Positions 38,510 through 46,538 of a stretch of DNA of 46,538 bases are shown piece by piece; position 1 is the first letter of the stretch, and the number at the start of each line of letters is the position of its first letter. The DNA is taken from assembly GCA_003427395.1 (NCBI GenBank), contig BFEA01000369.1, positions 567,856 through 614,393 on the forward strand, in the 5' to 3' direction. Both the position numbers and the translations under genes were made by a program. This DNA comes from Chara braunii (Eukaryota > Streptophyta > Charophyceae > Charales > Characeae). The notes beneath the pieces are model-generated. The model did no database searches. It was given only the letters and a program-made list of their open reading frames with translations, and had not been told where the DNA came from.

Positions 38510-39553
38510 CGAAAACCGCGTCAAAGATCGAAGAATATGTTTTCCATAACGACTGATTCACAATTTCTTTTCAACTTTCAAAAGTTGTTAATCGAACCTT
38601 CTGGTTCTATCTGTTGTGATGACAATGATGTGCCTGACTCTTTGTCTTTCTTGCACACATCATTCATATGGATCGTACCTAAGTTCTTACATGTGACTGT
38701 AGTGAATATGGTGAAGGCATAGTCTTACCCCATCAGTAATGGTGGAAGGTCGAGGTTCCAAGGGTTCGGTTGTTTGCCGATGAAAGTGGTAACTTCTAAA
38801 TATTGGGTCAAAAGTTCCACTACAACGGTTGCCCGTTCACCCGTCCAGTCTACTAAAGCGCCCATCAAACCGTGCAAGATGTTGTACATCACACAACTTT
38901 CCAACTTGAGTAATGAATAACCTCATGCATGATGGATGACTCCAATCAAGAAGTCGCCCGATATCATACAGTTACGACTCTGGCAAGTCTCTTCGAGTGT
39001 CTCCAACCACTCTGGCCAGACCTTTCTGCTCGAGCGAGCCTCTACGAAGAAATGTGGCTCAAAAGAGCGAGCTGGGAGTCTGGATTTCGGAACCTGGTTA
39101 CCAGCCATTGCGTGGTTTCTTTAGGTCTTTGCCTGCTATAGCAAAGACCTTAGCCCGTGAGCAAAGGTTTTCCCAGTCATTTTTTACGGGTACATAATTT
39201 CATTAAAACACGAACACAGTGAAGTGCTCTCCGAACCGTGGGCGAAAAAACAAACCATCTCATGTAGAAGTTAATTATCAAACATTGATGGTTGTTTTGT
39301 TATATGAACCTCAACAAATTCAATAAGTTATACACCACTTCAAATCTATCTTTTCAAGAAGGATAATCAACTCCACAAATATCGATTAAAACTCGAAATC
39401 TTGTGTTCGTATGATTTTTTTTTTAAAAAGAACATTTGAAAAAGATTGTCTGGGTTGGTATATATACAAAATTCCTTTTTTGATATTTTATATTTGTTAA
39501 TCCATTTTTTCGTGGCTTACTGTCCACATATACGCCCGTCGCCTGCTTGAGAC
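38510..39553. other. Mitochondrial-like sequence, genes not identified
   Basis: Partly AT-rich and without GC-rich nuclear repeats. It contains a 9-bp hairpin GGTCTTTGC/GCAAAGACC near 39123-39151. On the minus strand near 39217-39232 is CACGGTTCGGAGAGC, which resembles the 3' half of a group II intron domain V. No coding piece recognised. Likely intron and spacer DNA of the mitochondrial insert. Confidence 0.4.
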
Positions 39554-39637
39554 GAAGACTTTCCAGCCGACTCTCATTAATTGATCATAACGATATCGTG
39601 GAAACGCTGCACGAACCCAAATATATAAAAACAGAAA
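39554..39637 (-). pseudogene. nad1: Mitochondrial nad1 C-terminal fragment
   Basis: Reads [20 protein letters not shown], then MRVGWKVF, the strongly conserved end part of NADH dehydrogenase subunit 1 (complex I). Similarity stops before the final membrane helix. It is in the same frame as, and about 8 codons after, the atp1 fragment upstream, so the two form a chimeric open frame. Confidence 0.88.
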
Positions 39638-39661
39638 GCCTTTGGACTTTATACTGAACCG

Positions 39662-39952
39662 AATTTTCAATAATTGTGCTACGGTCGAACGCTTCTGACC
39701 AATTGCTACATACACATAATATAGCTTTTCTTTCTCAAAGGCACCTTTTGCATTGATCTTCTTCTGATTCAATATAGTATCAATAGCTATAGCAGTCTTA
39801 CCTGTTTGTCTATCTCCAATAATATGTTCTCGTTGACCACGACCTATTGGAACAAGGTTATCCACCGCTTTTAATCCTGTTTGCATTGGTTCATGCACAT
39901 ATTTACATGAAATAATTCCCGGAGCTTTGACTTCTACACGTCTTCGCTCGAC
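39662..39952 (-). pseudogene. atp1: Mitochondrial atp1 fragment (F1 ATPase alpha)
   Basis: About 97 codons from [13 protein letters not shown] through the P-loop GDRQTGKTA to [13 protein letters not shown]. This matches the nucleotide-binding domain of ATP synthase alpha subunit, matrix side of the inner membrane. No stop or frameshift within the piece. The 5' end abuts half a tRNA-Asn and the 3' end passes in frame into nad1, so both ends are rearranged. Confidence 0.92.
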
Positions 39953-39956
39953 GCAC

Positions 39957-39996
39957 TTAACAGCCATTTGCTCTAACCACTAAGCTACTAGAGACC
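39957..39996 (-). tRNA. trnN: 5' half of mitochondrial tRNA-Asn(GUU)
   Basis: Acceptor strand GGTCTCT, D arm AGCTTAGTGGTTAGAGC and anticodon loop CTGTTAA (anticodon GTT). The sequence then jumps into atp1 in place of the 3' anticodon stem, so the tRNA cannot fold. Confidence 0.7.
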
Positions 39997-40191
39997 TTTC
40001 TATTGCCGTATTTTTTTGATAGTCTTTTGAAAATCTATCATATTTTGTTGAAAAACATCTTGTCTTTTTACTTGAGTAGTCTTATGCATGGTAAGTACTA
40101 TAGCTCCAATCATGGCCACTAATAAAATAAGACTTGAAACCAGAAACAAATAAAAATAAGTGGTATAAAGTAGATTTCCTAAAGTTTCCAG
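39980..40191 (-). pseudogene. nad6: Mitochondrial nad6 C-terminal fragment
   Basis: Reads LETLGNLLYTTYFYLFLVSS, LILLVAMIGAIVLTMHKTTQ, VKRQDVFSTKYD and on to a TAG at 39980-39982. This is the last transmembrane helices and tail of NADH dehydrogenase subunit 6 (complex I). No internal stop. The frame runs through the 5' half of trnN, so the two overlap as they stand here. A fold-back element begins about 45 bases beyond its upstream end. Confidence 0.88.
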
Positions 40192-40235
40192 ATTCTACAA
40201 TCACATGTCCATTCATACAAACAACCACAATGTTC

Positions 40236-40467
40236 AGGGACGCTGGACCCGCTTTCCAGCAGGTGCTGCTCCCACCAATAGATGGAGCCTCCCCGATAGT
40301 GCTAGTGGTGCCTGTTCCTACCAGCATCCCTAGCAAATGTTCGGGTTGTTTTCTTTGGAAAAAAAAAAAAAAAAAAAAAAAGCATCCCCGGTAAGTAGGC
40401 CCCTGCGTTGAAGGCTCCATCTATTGGTGGGGAGCTGCACCTGATGGAAATCGGGTCCAGCGTCCCT
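40236..40467. mobile_element. Fold-back (MITE-like) element
   Basis: Inverted arms at 40236-40289 and 40413-40467 share AGGGACGCTGGACCCG, TTTCCA.CAGGTGC and CACCAATAGATGGAGCC in mirror order. The loop holds a long A run (about 40360-40380) and AGCATCCCC. No coding capacity; probably a non-autonomous DNA element. Confidence 0.7.
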
Positions 40468-40896
40468 ATACAATGATGTGATGTGTATGAGCAGAAAAAC
40501 GGGTCCAACGTCCTTATACAGTGATGATTGTATATTCCTATAGAGCAATCTAAAATTGTCTCTGTCTGTTTTGTCAATCTATATTTATTGTGGAGTGGGC
40601 ATGCCACAAAATCGTAACAGAGTTATTTATCCACGACATCCAAACAGAAAGATCTGTATGTGTTGTGTATCAATGAATCTACACACGAATCCCTACCACT
40701 TATGTGATGTGTGTGCTCAGAGTCAATCAACCCTAAAAAAAAACAAATAACCCTATCAATGCGGTATATGATCAGAACAACGGATCCAGAGTCCTTCATG
40801 CATTTATGCGATACAGTGTGATGATGTGAATCCGAAGAGCGCAGCGGCATTGATTACTTCCCTACACAAGGGGAGGATTGAACTCCTGCGAGTGAA
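40468..40896. other. Decayed short repeats, no gene
   Basis: The word pair GG(A/G)TCCA..GTCC followed by ATACA.TGATG occurs three times (about 40452, 40502 and 40786), so part of the fold-back family seems tandemly spread here. Nothing protein-like. Confidence 0.5.
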
Positions 40897-41182
40897 ATGC
40901 TATCGAGGCGAGAAGCATCTTCTGTAATCAGCCCACCATCCGCCCGAGGCAGCAGCAACTTCTATGAAGTACCCTACTCCTCTCCTCTGCCAGACACTCT
41001 CCATATCAAGTTTGGACGAGGGGAGGAGATTAACCCACGTATTGTCACCCCCACCACCCCCACCCCCACCCCCGTCCAAATCTGCTTGCGCCATACTGCT
41101 GCCATGGACGTCTCCGGCAATCCCCTCGACGTCACCGCTCTCCACGTCGCTGCTGTCATGATCGCCACCTTCGTCCTCGTCG
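40897..41182 (-). other. Low-complexity acidic/Gly coding-like stretch
   Basis: On the minus strand one frame reads Asn-rich, then DDEDEGGDHDSSDVESGDVE, then poly-Gly. A similar Asn/Asp-rich frame lies at 41344-41538. This could be a remnant of a low-complexity exon, split by the cox3 fragment, but the plus strand is equally open (Val-rich), so I do not call a gene. Confidence 0.3.
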
Positions 41183-41183
41183 T

Positions 41184-41199
41184 CATTGTTGTTGTTGTT

Positions 41200-41235
<36 letters not shown>

Positions 41236-41262
41236 GCTGTTGTTGTTGTTGTTGCTGTTGTT
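41184..41262. repeat. (GTT)n microsatellite
   Basis: About 25 GTT units with a few GCT and ATT variants; a second shorter tract lies at 41448-41497. Confidence 0.95.
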
Positions 41263-41272
41263 ACCGCCGTCG

Positions 41273-41350
41273 AGTATTTAGAAAGGGGATTCCCCAAGGA
41301 TCTAACACATCAATACCTTTTGGAGGCCAAATAGCTCCAATTTCTACGGT
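41273..41350 (-). pseudogene. cox3: Mitochondrial cox3 internal fragment
   Basis: Minus strand reads [20 protein letters not shown], then PFLNT, an internal conserved part of cytochrome c oxidase subunit 3. About 26 codons only. It lies between two GTT-rich tracts and is separate from the cox3 start at 38461, so at least two mitochondrial insertions or a scattered mosaic are needed. Confidence 0.88.
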
Positions 41351-41699
41351 AGGCGCCAAAAAAAAGCTACAAAAAACATTACTTTGTTGCTGTCCCCCTT
41401 CTCATCTTGCTCGCCCATCTCACCCGATCCCTGCTCACCTTCATCATTGTTGTTGTTGTTGTTGTTGTTGTTGGCACCATCGCTGTTGTTGTTGTTGTCG
41501 CTGTTGACACCCCCAATCCCCTCGGCGTCACCACGCATTTGAACTTCCCCTAACGACGGACCGTTGCTCCTTCACCACAAGTACACAGATTTTTCTCTCT
41601 AATTTCTGTGGTGTGAATAAGGGCCGGCAAGGGGAAAGAGCTGGATTTCTTTCCCAAAGTCAAGAATAGAAAAAAAAACATCCACAAGGGCTACTGTTG
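41351..41699. other. GTT-rich and unassigned, no gene
   Basis: Contains the second GTT tract and sequence leading into repeat D. No recognised protein. Confidence 0.45.
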
Positions 41700-41965
41700 G
41701 GGGTGAAATGAGCATCCCCCAATACCAATGCCAATAGTAGGTTCCCCGTTGTAGATGGCTCCAATCTATTGGTGGCCAGAACACGGCCCCAGCCTTGCAG
41801 AAATACTTCCGTCGCCTACTCCAAAATCTTCCCGGCTCAGGCCTACCGGACAACAACGGCTGGCGGCGCCAGCCAAAATCGGAAAAAGTGCACTGCTGGC
41901 GGTTCGGCAAAGCTTGGCGTACAGTGTGGCTCCTCCAGGCCCGGGTGTACTTGTGGTAGAATCAG
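41700..41965 (+). repeat. Dispersed repeat D, copy 2
   Basis: Shares with 13641-13960 the ordered words GAGCATCCCCC, CTATTGGTGG, the palindrome GGCTGGCGGCGCCAGCC, and CAAAGCTTGGC. Confidence 0.55.
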
Positions 41966-42124
41966 AAGATAGCACTGTAAACAATTCAAGTAGAAGCAGG
42001 GCAGCATTGATTGCCCTGACGAACGGCAGGGGATTGACTGCCCGTGCTGTTTAACGCATCAGGGCACTGGCTCTGTAGCCTGCTTAGAGGCCACCTAATT
42101 AGACATAGTCACATAGTATGCCTG

Positions 42125-42229
42125 CCTTCTTCCCCCGAATACAACGTACGGTCATTATAGCTGTATCTAGACTGAAAGATGCCTCAAATACAGCTATAAT
42201 GACCTTACGTTGTATTCGGGGGAAGACGG
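42125..42229. repeat. Near-perfect 42-bp hairpin
   Basis: Left arm 42125-42166 and right arm 42188-42229 are reverse complements with about two mismatches (one at the GTACGG / CCTTAC position), loop 21 bases. The arms contain CTTCCCCCGAATACAACGTA and CATTATAGCTGTAT. It could be a small fold-back element or a pre-miRNA-like hairpin. Confidence 0.85.
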
Positions 42230-42769
42230 TAGCAGGTTGTCATCTCCTTGTGCACACAATAAACAGTGGGGCTTTCACTCTGTCTATGCCTGCCCGGGGC
42301 TGGGTGCATCTGATGACAAGGTTCTGGCTCCTGCTCACCTCACTCCAGATGGGACGGTTTGAGCCCCAAAATAGAACCCTGCATTGGTTCCTTTGTACGA
42401 AGCTGCCAAGTCACAGACACGCCCAGAGATGGGCAAGAGCATTCATCTGCACAAAAGGGGGGGGAGAAATCATCGTAAGTGACTGTACGTCTGTACCGGG
42501 TTCCAGACAGTCTGGAACAACATGTCCGGGTCCAGTGTCCGGTCCATGATGTCCGGATGGAGGCCCCCAGGGCAAAAATCGAAAAAAAAAAGGGCAGCCC
42601 AGGAAGTTTTTCGGGTCCTGGCTTCCCCTCGAAAAATAACGGGGTGATTTTTCAGTGTCGTTTACTCCCCTTGAACACAAGACACTGCAGGTTTTGGAGT
42701 AGCGGGTTTCACACAGGCCCGCACAATTTCAAAGCGGCCGTTTCGAAGTGCTGCCCGCCGCTGCTTCCC

Positions 42770-42819
<50 letters not shown>

Positions 42820-43119
42820 ACTGACAATGCTGCCAGTCCGAAGTCTCTGACGTTCTGAATTGAACTGCAAAGTTCAAACTTCTAAGTTATGAAACGGTAT
42901 TCACCAGTTAGCTGCTGCAGATCCCAGGGATCGATCCCTAGACCCCAACCTTACCTGTGTATAGTATCAGTGTCGACCCTCAGAGTTGAACCCGTGACCT
43001 GTGTATTTGTAACAGCGGTAGACTGTCGTAGGGTCCTGAGGCCGGGGTTCCAGCTGTAGACCTGTCGAGTAGGAGCCCTAGTCAGATCTAGACGTTGTAG
43101 CTGTAGCAGTCCCGAAAGG
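42230..43119. other. Unassigned, no gene
   Basis: No protein-like frame; includes the (GA)n tract. A palindromic word CAGGGATCGATCCCT lies at 42926-42940. Confidence 0.45.
42774..42818. repeat. (GA)n microsatellite
   Basis: About 22 GA units. Confidence 0.95.
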
Positions 43120-43271
43120 TCAAGGTCGTCAACGAGGATTTCATGGAATATGTGCATGCAGTTCAGCAGGAAGGAAACTTTGGCCCACTGCTACGCCAAG
43201 GAGTCACTACCCTCATATACAAAAGGGGAGACAAGTAGGACATACGCAACTACCGCCCCATAACATTGCTT
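43120..43271 (+). pseudogene. LINE (non-LTR) reverse transcriptase fragment
   Basis: Frame reads EYVHAVQQEGNFGPLLRQGV, TTLIYKRGDK, stop, DIRNYRPITLL. This is the hallmark start of the LINE RT domain (G-V-x-T-L-I-Y-K-x-G-D then L-x-N-Y-R-P-I-x-L-L). A TAG at 43236 breaks it. The match stops at 43271, where AT-rich sequence follows in place of the next RT block. A short dead piece; clade not assigned. Confidence 0.8.
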
Positions 43272-43458
43272 CCCTTTGTCAATGAAAATGTATCTTTAGA
43301 AGGTAGTGAAATTTTAGATCTAATTGTCCAATTTGTGCAAACAGAGATTAGATTCCAATGGACTAATGTTAAATCTAAGTTATCAAGCCTTCATCAAGAA
43401 AAATATATTTTGAGGTTAATTCAAAAATTTCAAGTAAATTGGCTTGGAAGTTCTGCAG
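43272..43458 (+). other. AT-rich foreign-looking insert
   Basis: About 187 bases much richer in A and T than both flanks. They are open in the frame of the LINE piece (PFVNENVSLEGSEILDLIVQ onwards) until a TGA at 43461. I do not recognise the protein. The composition and the nearby mitochondrial pieces suggest an organelle origin, unproven. Confidence 0.4.
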
Positions 43459-44502
43459 TGTGAGGATTGAGCCCTCAAGAAGGGGCCTTGCCATGATGTA
43501 CATGTTCTGGGCTAAGGCCCCAGCAAGCCTCGTGCACGCCCTAAGTGAAGGCGGGCCAGCAAATCAACAAGAGCCCTCTGTGCAAACATTTCACGAAGTG
43601 TGGTCCATACAGTTGCAGCACGCCAGTTGGTTGGTGTGCACAGAGTATCGGAGCTCTGCAAATGCAGAAATCCCAGGGCCCCGAGTTGGTTAGGCCCTGG
43701 GCACATAAACGTGAGGCCGACAATGCATGCTGGATATAGAGGCCGAAAATGCCAATGGGAAACTGGTCCACTATCGGAATCTGGCCGCAGGCCTTGATGA
43801 AAGAGGCGCAACTGCATTTCCTGGGCCCCCAACTGCATCGGGCCTGGGTACAGGTACTGGGGCCCAGGCACAGGCTCAAGGGAGGCCGCCCACACGCAAC
43901 ACTGGCATATAGGCAAGCAGGGCGAGTGGGCAGGGATCTTGGCCATTGCGAGCAAGGCCGGCACGCTGCTGAGTTGCATGTGTGCTGCGCTGCGCTAGGC
44001 TGAGCAGAGGCAGGCAGGCGCTAGCGGTAGAGCGCTGCCTGGGCGCAGGGCACTGGCGGCCATAGCCGGGCTGCCTGAGGGCGCAGAGGAGGAAGGGCGA
44101 AGGTGGTTCTTCGGAGGTGAAGGGCGCTGTGTGGGATAACAAGGGAGAGTGTGGGTGATGAGGGAGACGTACCTGGTGCAGGTGGGAGGTCGGCATTGGA
44201 GTTGACATCATCACTCGCTGGTCGTCAAGTTGTCTGGTTGCTTTCATACTGTAGTTGTAGTGTTAGGCTGTAGAGTAGGTAGGGCGCCTGGCGCCATTCA
44301 AGAGAGAGAGCTACATTGGGTTATGCTGTTGGTGTTGCCCTGTTGGGCTTGGACATTGACCCACGATTCTTCTGTATCGTTCTCAAATGGATGGTTACTC
44401 GGTTCCATTGTGCTATCTGCTCCTGCTTTGACTACTTGGACTTCAGTGTGATTTTGCAATCTGGATTTCTGTGCTTCGTCCATATTCATGTTCCTTGCAT
44501 TT
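43459..44502 (+). mobile_element. Probable LTR preceding a primer site
   Basis: Sequence just before the primer site at 44503. It ends CCTTGCATT, so an LTR ending in TTGCA is plausible. The left end is not determined. It contains CCATAGCC at 44060, the motif common to other LTR-like regions here. No gene. Confidence 0.45.
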
Positions 44503-44514
44503 TGGTATCGGAGC
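44503..44514 (+). promoter_or_regulatory. Primer binding site, initiator Met-tRNA type
   Basis: TGGTATCGGAGC, identical to the site at 6284-6295, although the following leader is different. It marks the start of another LTR retroelement running rightward. Confidence 0.75.
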
Positions 44515-46450
44515 TGGTTTGATTCGCCACTTACCTTGGTGCGCTGGCGTTATACAGACTTGGTGCGTTGATGATGCTTCTTCGCAGTTGGTTCTTGTGA
44601 CGTCAGGCCATATTAGGCGCACAGCCTGGGTAGAGAGGTGTGCGCCGGAAGGCTAAGACAACATTGATTGCCGTGGTGACAGGCGGAATGTATGATTGGT
44701 GATGAGAGCATGTTGATGTGGCATTCGGCTGAGGTGGCACTGCATTGCGTTGTGGGTGGTACCGAGGCCAAGACCGGTCATCAAATGCACACTCAGCTCA
44801 ATTGGTGAGAAATTTGTGGTTGGGGGCAGCTATCTCCAGGTACGTTGTTCCCTTACCTTATCTACTATCTCAATCTCTTCTTACCGCGAGGAAGTGAGTC
44901 CAACTTGAGAGTCCTCTCTTTTGGTGAGGTGTCGTGAGCGCGCTACCTTGAGAGACGACAATCTTCCCGGAAGCATCTGGAAGGAGAAAGGGCGGTGCCT
45001 CTGAAGGGCCCTGGTCGAAGCACTGGGTCACGGTCACCATGCCAACCCAATGGGAGTAGGTCACGCATGCGATTGCTGCTGTCCATTTTGGCGCTTTGCT
45101 GCGCTGTAGAAGTCCTGCCGGGTGTGCCAGCCTTTTATGAGACGCTTTCCAGACCGTCTATAAACATTTTTGGTTGGGGACTCGGATTGAATCTGGCTGT
45201 GATCGTCGTCCTGACTGCGACGTTAAATAATTCCTGAAGAGATGGGGGCACTCTTAAAATTCCTCCTGATCAGCCAGATCAACCGGGTGTAAGGCTCGTT
45301 CCGTACGAGGGTAAATAAGAGTGGACTGGCTGGCTTGCTCGGCAACGACTTGGGCACAGGGGTGGGCCGAAAACGCACACGAAGACACCGCTGCTCATTG
45401 ATGCTGTTCGGTATGTTGGATTGAGGGGAGGGTAGGTTCTAATTGATGCTCAACTGGATACACAACCATACCCACTGATCATACATCTGCAACATGGTTT
45501 TGTATTATTATTGGTTAGTTGGTTGACAGCTGCTAACACCTCACAGACAGATTAGAGTAGGACTGTTGTATACTACCATAGCCAGTTCTATCTAATGCTG
45601 TTGTAAGTGAACTAATTAATATCGAATAAATACCATGTTGACAGTCTTTTGAGAATGTCGTAGGCTGCCACTTGATCGGTCAAGTAGGGGACCTGCCGGA
45701 CACAACTATTTTTAGAAAATTAGGTGCCGGTCAGACACATGCTGTGGTAGGACTTCACTAGGGGGTTCGAGTGCAGATAGTGTTTGCCTAACTCATGAGC
45801 GGATCAGACACCAATAAGGGTAGAGTTGACAATGTGAGACTTACACGTTCTGGAGCACTTAGGGTCCCGCACGTGTTCCAGACCCTACAACCGGGAGACG
45901 AAGCACGGCTTCGTGCCGAACGTAGAGCCCGTGCTCTTGCAGCAGCGAGGGCAGCAGCGAACCTAGCAGTGTGACATTGTTGTTTTGTGACATTTTATAT
46001 CCTAGGCTGCATTGCATGGACTCAGCATGGAGCTTGCTCCGCATCCTAGACTACTCAGGTTTTCTTTTTCTTTGGTAGAGTTCCGCTTCTTGGCGGAAGC
46101 GTGTTTGCATCTAGGCGATCCATCACAGGCCGAGGATCGTGTAGCCGACCTCTGGTTGGCCTGTGAGACCAGCCCCTTGACTTGCTCTCACAAGCCTGTG
46201 TTTTATTCAGTCCAGTCCAGTCCAGGCCAGTACCTCTGTCGGTACCAGCCAGTCCAGTCCAGTCCCGTCAGTCTGCTAGGGTATACCCCAGCAGTTGTCT
46301 GTTTTCGTCCTCATTCTACACTCGCACATTTTGGAGTACGTGCGTTGGAGTCTTGCGTGGGGAGCTGCGCTGTGCATCTTGCTCCCCCCTTCTTCCTCCG
46401 TCTCCATCTCTATCACTAGCGGAGCACCACACCTGGTGGGTCCGCTACAA
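44515..46450 (+). other. Long leader of an LTR retroelement, no gene
   Basis: About 1.9 kb after the primer site without a gag-like frame. The chromovirus at 6296 also has a leader longer than 1.2 kb. Contains repeated CCAGTCCAGTCC words at 46210-46265. Gag may lie beyond the window edge. Confidence 0.4.
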
Positions 46451-46455
46451 AGAGG

Positions 46456-46530
46456 AGGAAGAAGAAGAAGAAGAAGAAGAAGAAGAAGAAGAAGAAGAAG
46501 AAGAAGAAGAAGAAGAAGAAAAAAAAAAAA
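46456..46530. repeat. (GAA)n microsatellite and A run
   Basis: About 20 GAA units ending in an A-rich run at the right edge of the window. Confidence 0.95.
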
Positions 46531-46538
46531 CAGAAAAA

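Noticed and set aside
40897-41334. A 145-codon plus-strand frame with a long Val-rich segment like a membrane helix
   Set aside because: The Val run is the GTT microsatellite and the C-terminal part is antisense to the cox3 fragment, so it is not a real membrane protein.

Overview
This window looks like nuclear DNA of a green plant or, more likely, a streptophyte (charophyte) alga such as a Chara-like species; the species guess is inference. Three things point this way. The LTR retrotransposons are of the plant chromovirus kind, with a primer site complementary to initiator Met-tRNA. The window holds pieces of a plant-type mitochondrial genome (cox1, cob, cox2, cox3, atp1, nad1, nad6, rrn26, trnN). 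It also holds a DNA cytosine methyltransferase relic placed like a retrotransposon passenger, a kind of gene capture known from charophytes. I see no intact host gene. Almost everything is transposon, satellite, microsatellite or organelle-derived.

Layout. 1-1993: GC-rich repeats and microsatellites, with one copy of a dispersed repeat (R1). 1994-12553: a rearranged Ty3/gypsy chromovirus. It has a complete LTR on the left (minus strand), minus-strand integrase/RNase H/RT, a scrap of LTR end with a primer binding site, then plus-strand leader, gag, a canonical -1 frameshift site and pol, ending abruptly in a truncated minus-strand LTR. The two pol copies form a head-to-head inverted repeat of about 2 kb. 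12554-16825: unassigned repeats, including a hammerhead-like fold, a second R1 copy and clusters of the motif GGCTATGG. 16826-19640: minisatellites, two related Ty3/gypsy 3' ends and the methyltransferase relic. 19641-23480: a long LTR-like region full of short palindromes. 23480-27901: a polypyrimidine tract, about 7 copies of a 91-bp repeat, about 40 copies of an 80-bp satellite, and (TC)n. 27902-36900: a second Ty3/gypsy pol (29789-32761) in a single frame broken only by stop codons, then its LTR, an 880-bp assembly gap and GA-rich repeats. 37423-40191: a mosaic of mitochondrial fragments, with another cox3 piece at 41273-41350. 40236-43458: fold-back elements, a near-perfect 42-bp hairpin, a LINE RT fragment and an AT-rich foreign insert. 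43459-46538: probable LTR end, primer site and long leader of another Ty3/gypsy element running out of the window.

How it fits together. The retroelement genes would make Gag (capsid/nucleocapsid), protease, reverse transcriptase/RNase H and integrase, but all copies are dead. The stop codons, both in the transposons and in the mitochondrial cox2 piece, are mostly ones reachable by a single C:G to T:A change (TGG to TAG or TGA, CAA to TAA, CAG to TAG, CGA to TGA), which fits decay of methylated DNA. The most interesting items are the methyltransferase relic next to a retroelement 3' end, the -1 frameshift signal at the gag-pol border, the inverted chimeric element, the palindrome-rich LTR, and the 42-bp hairpin at 42125-42229.
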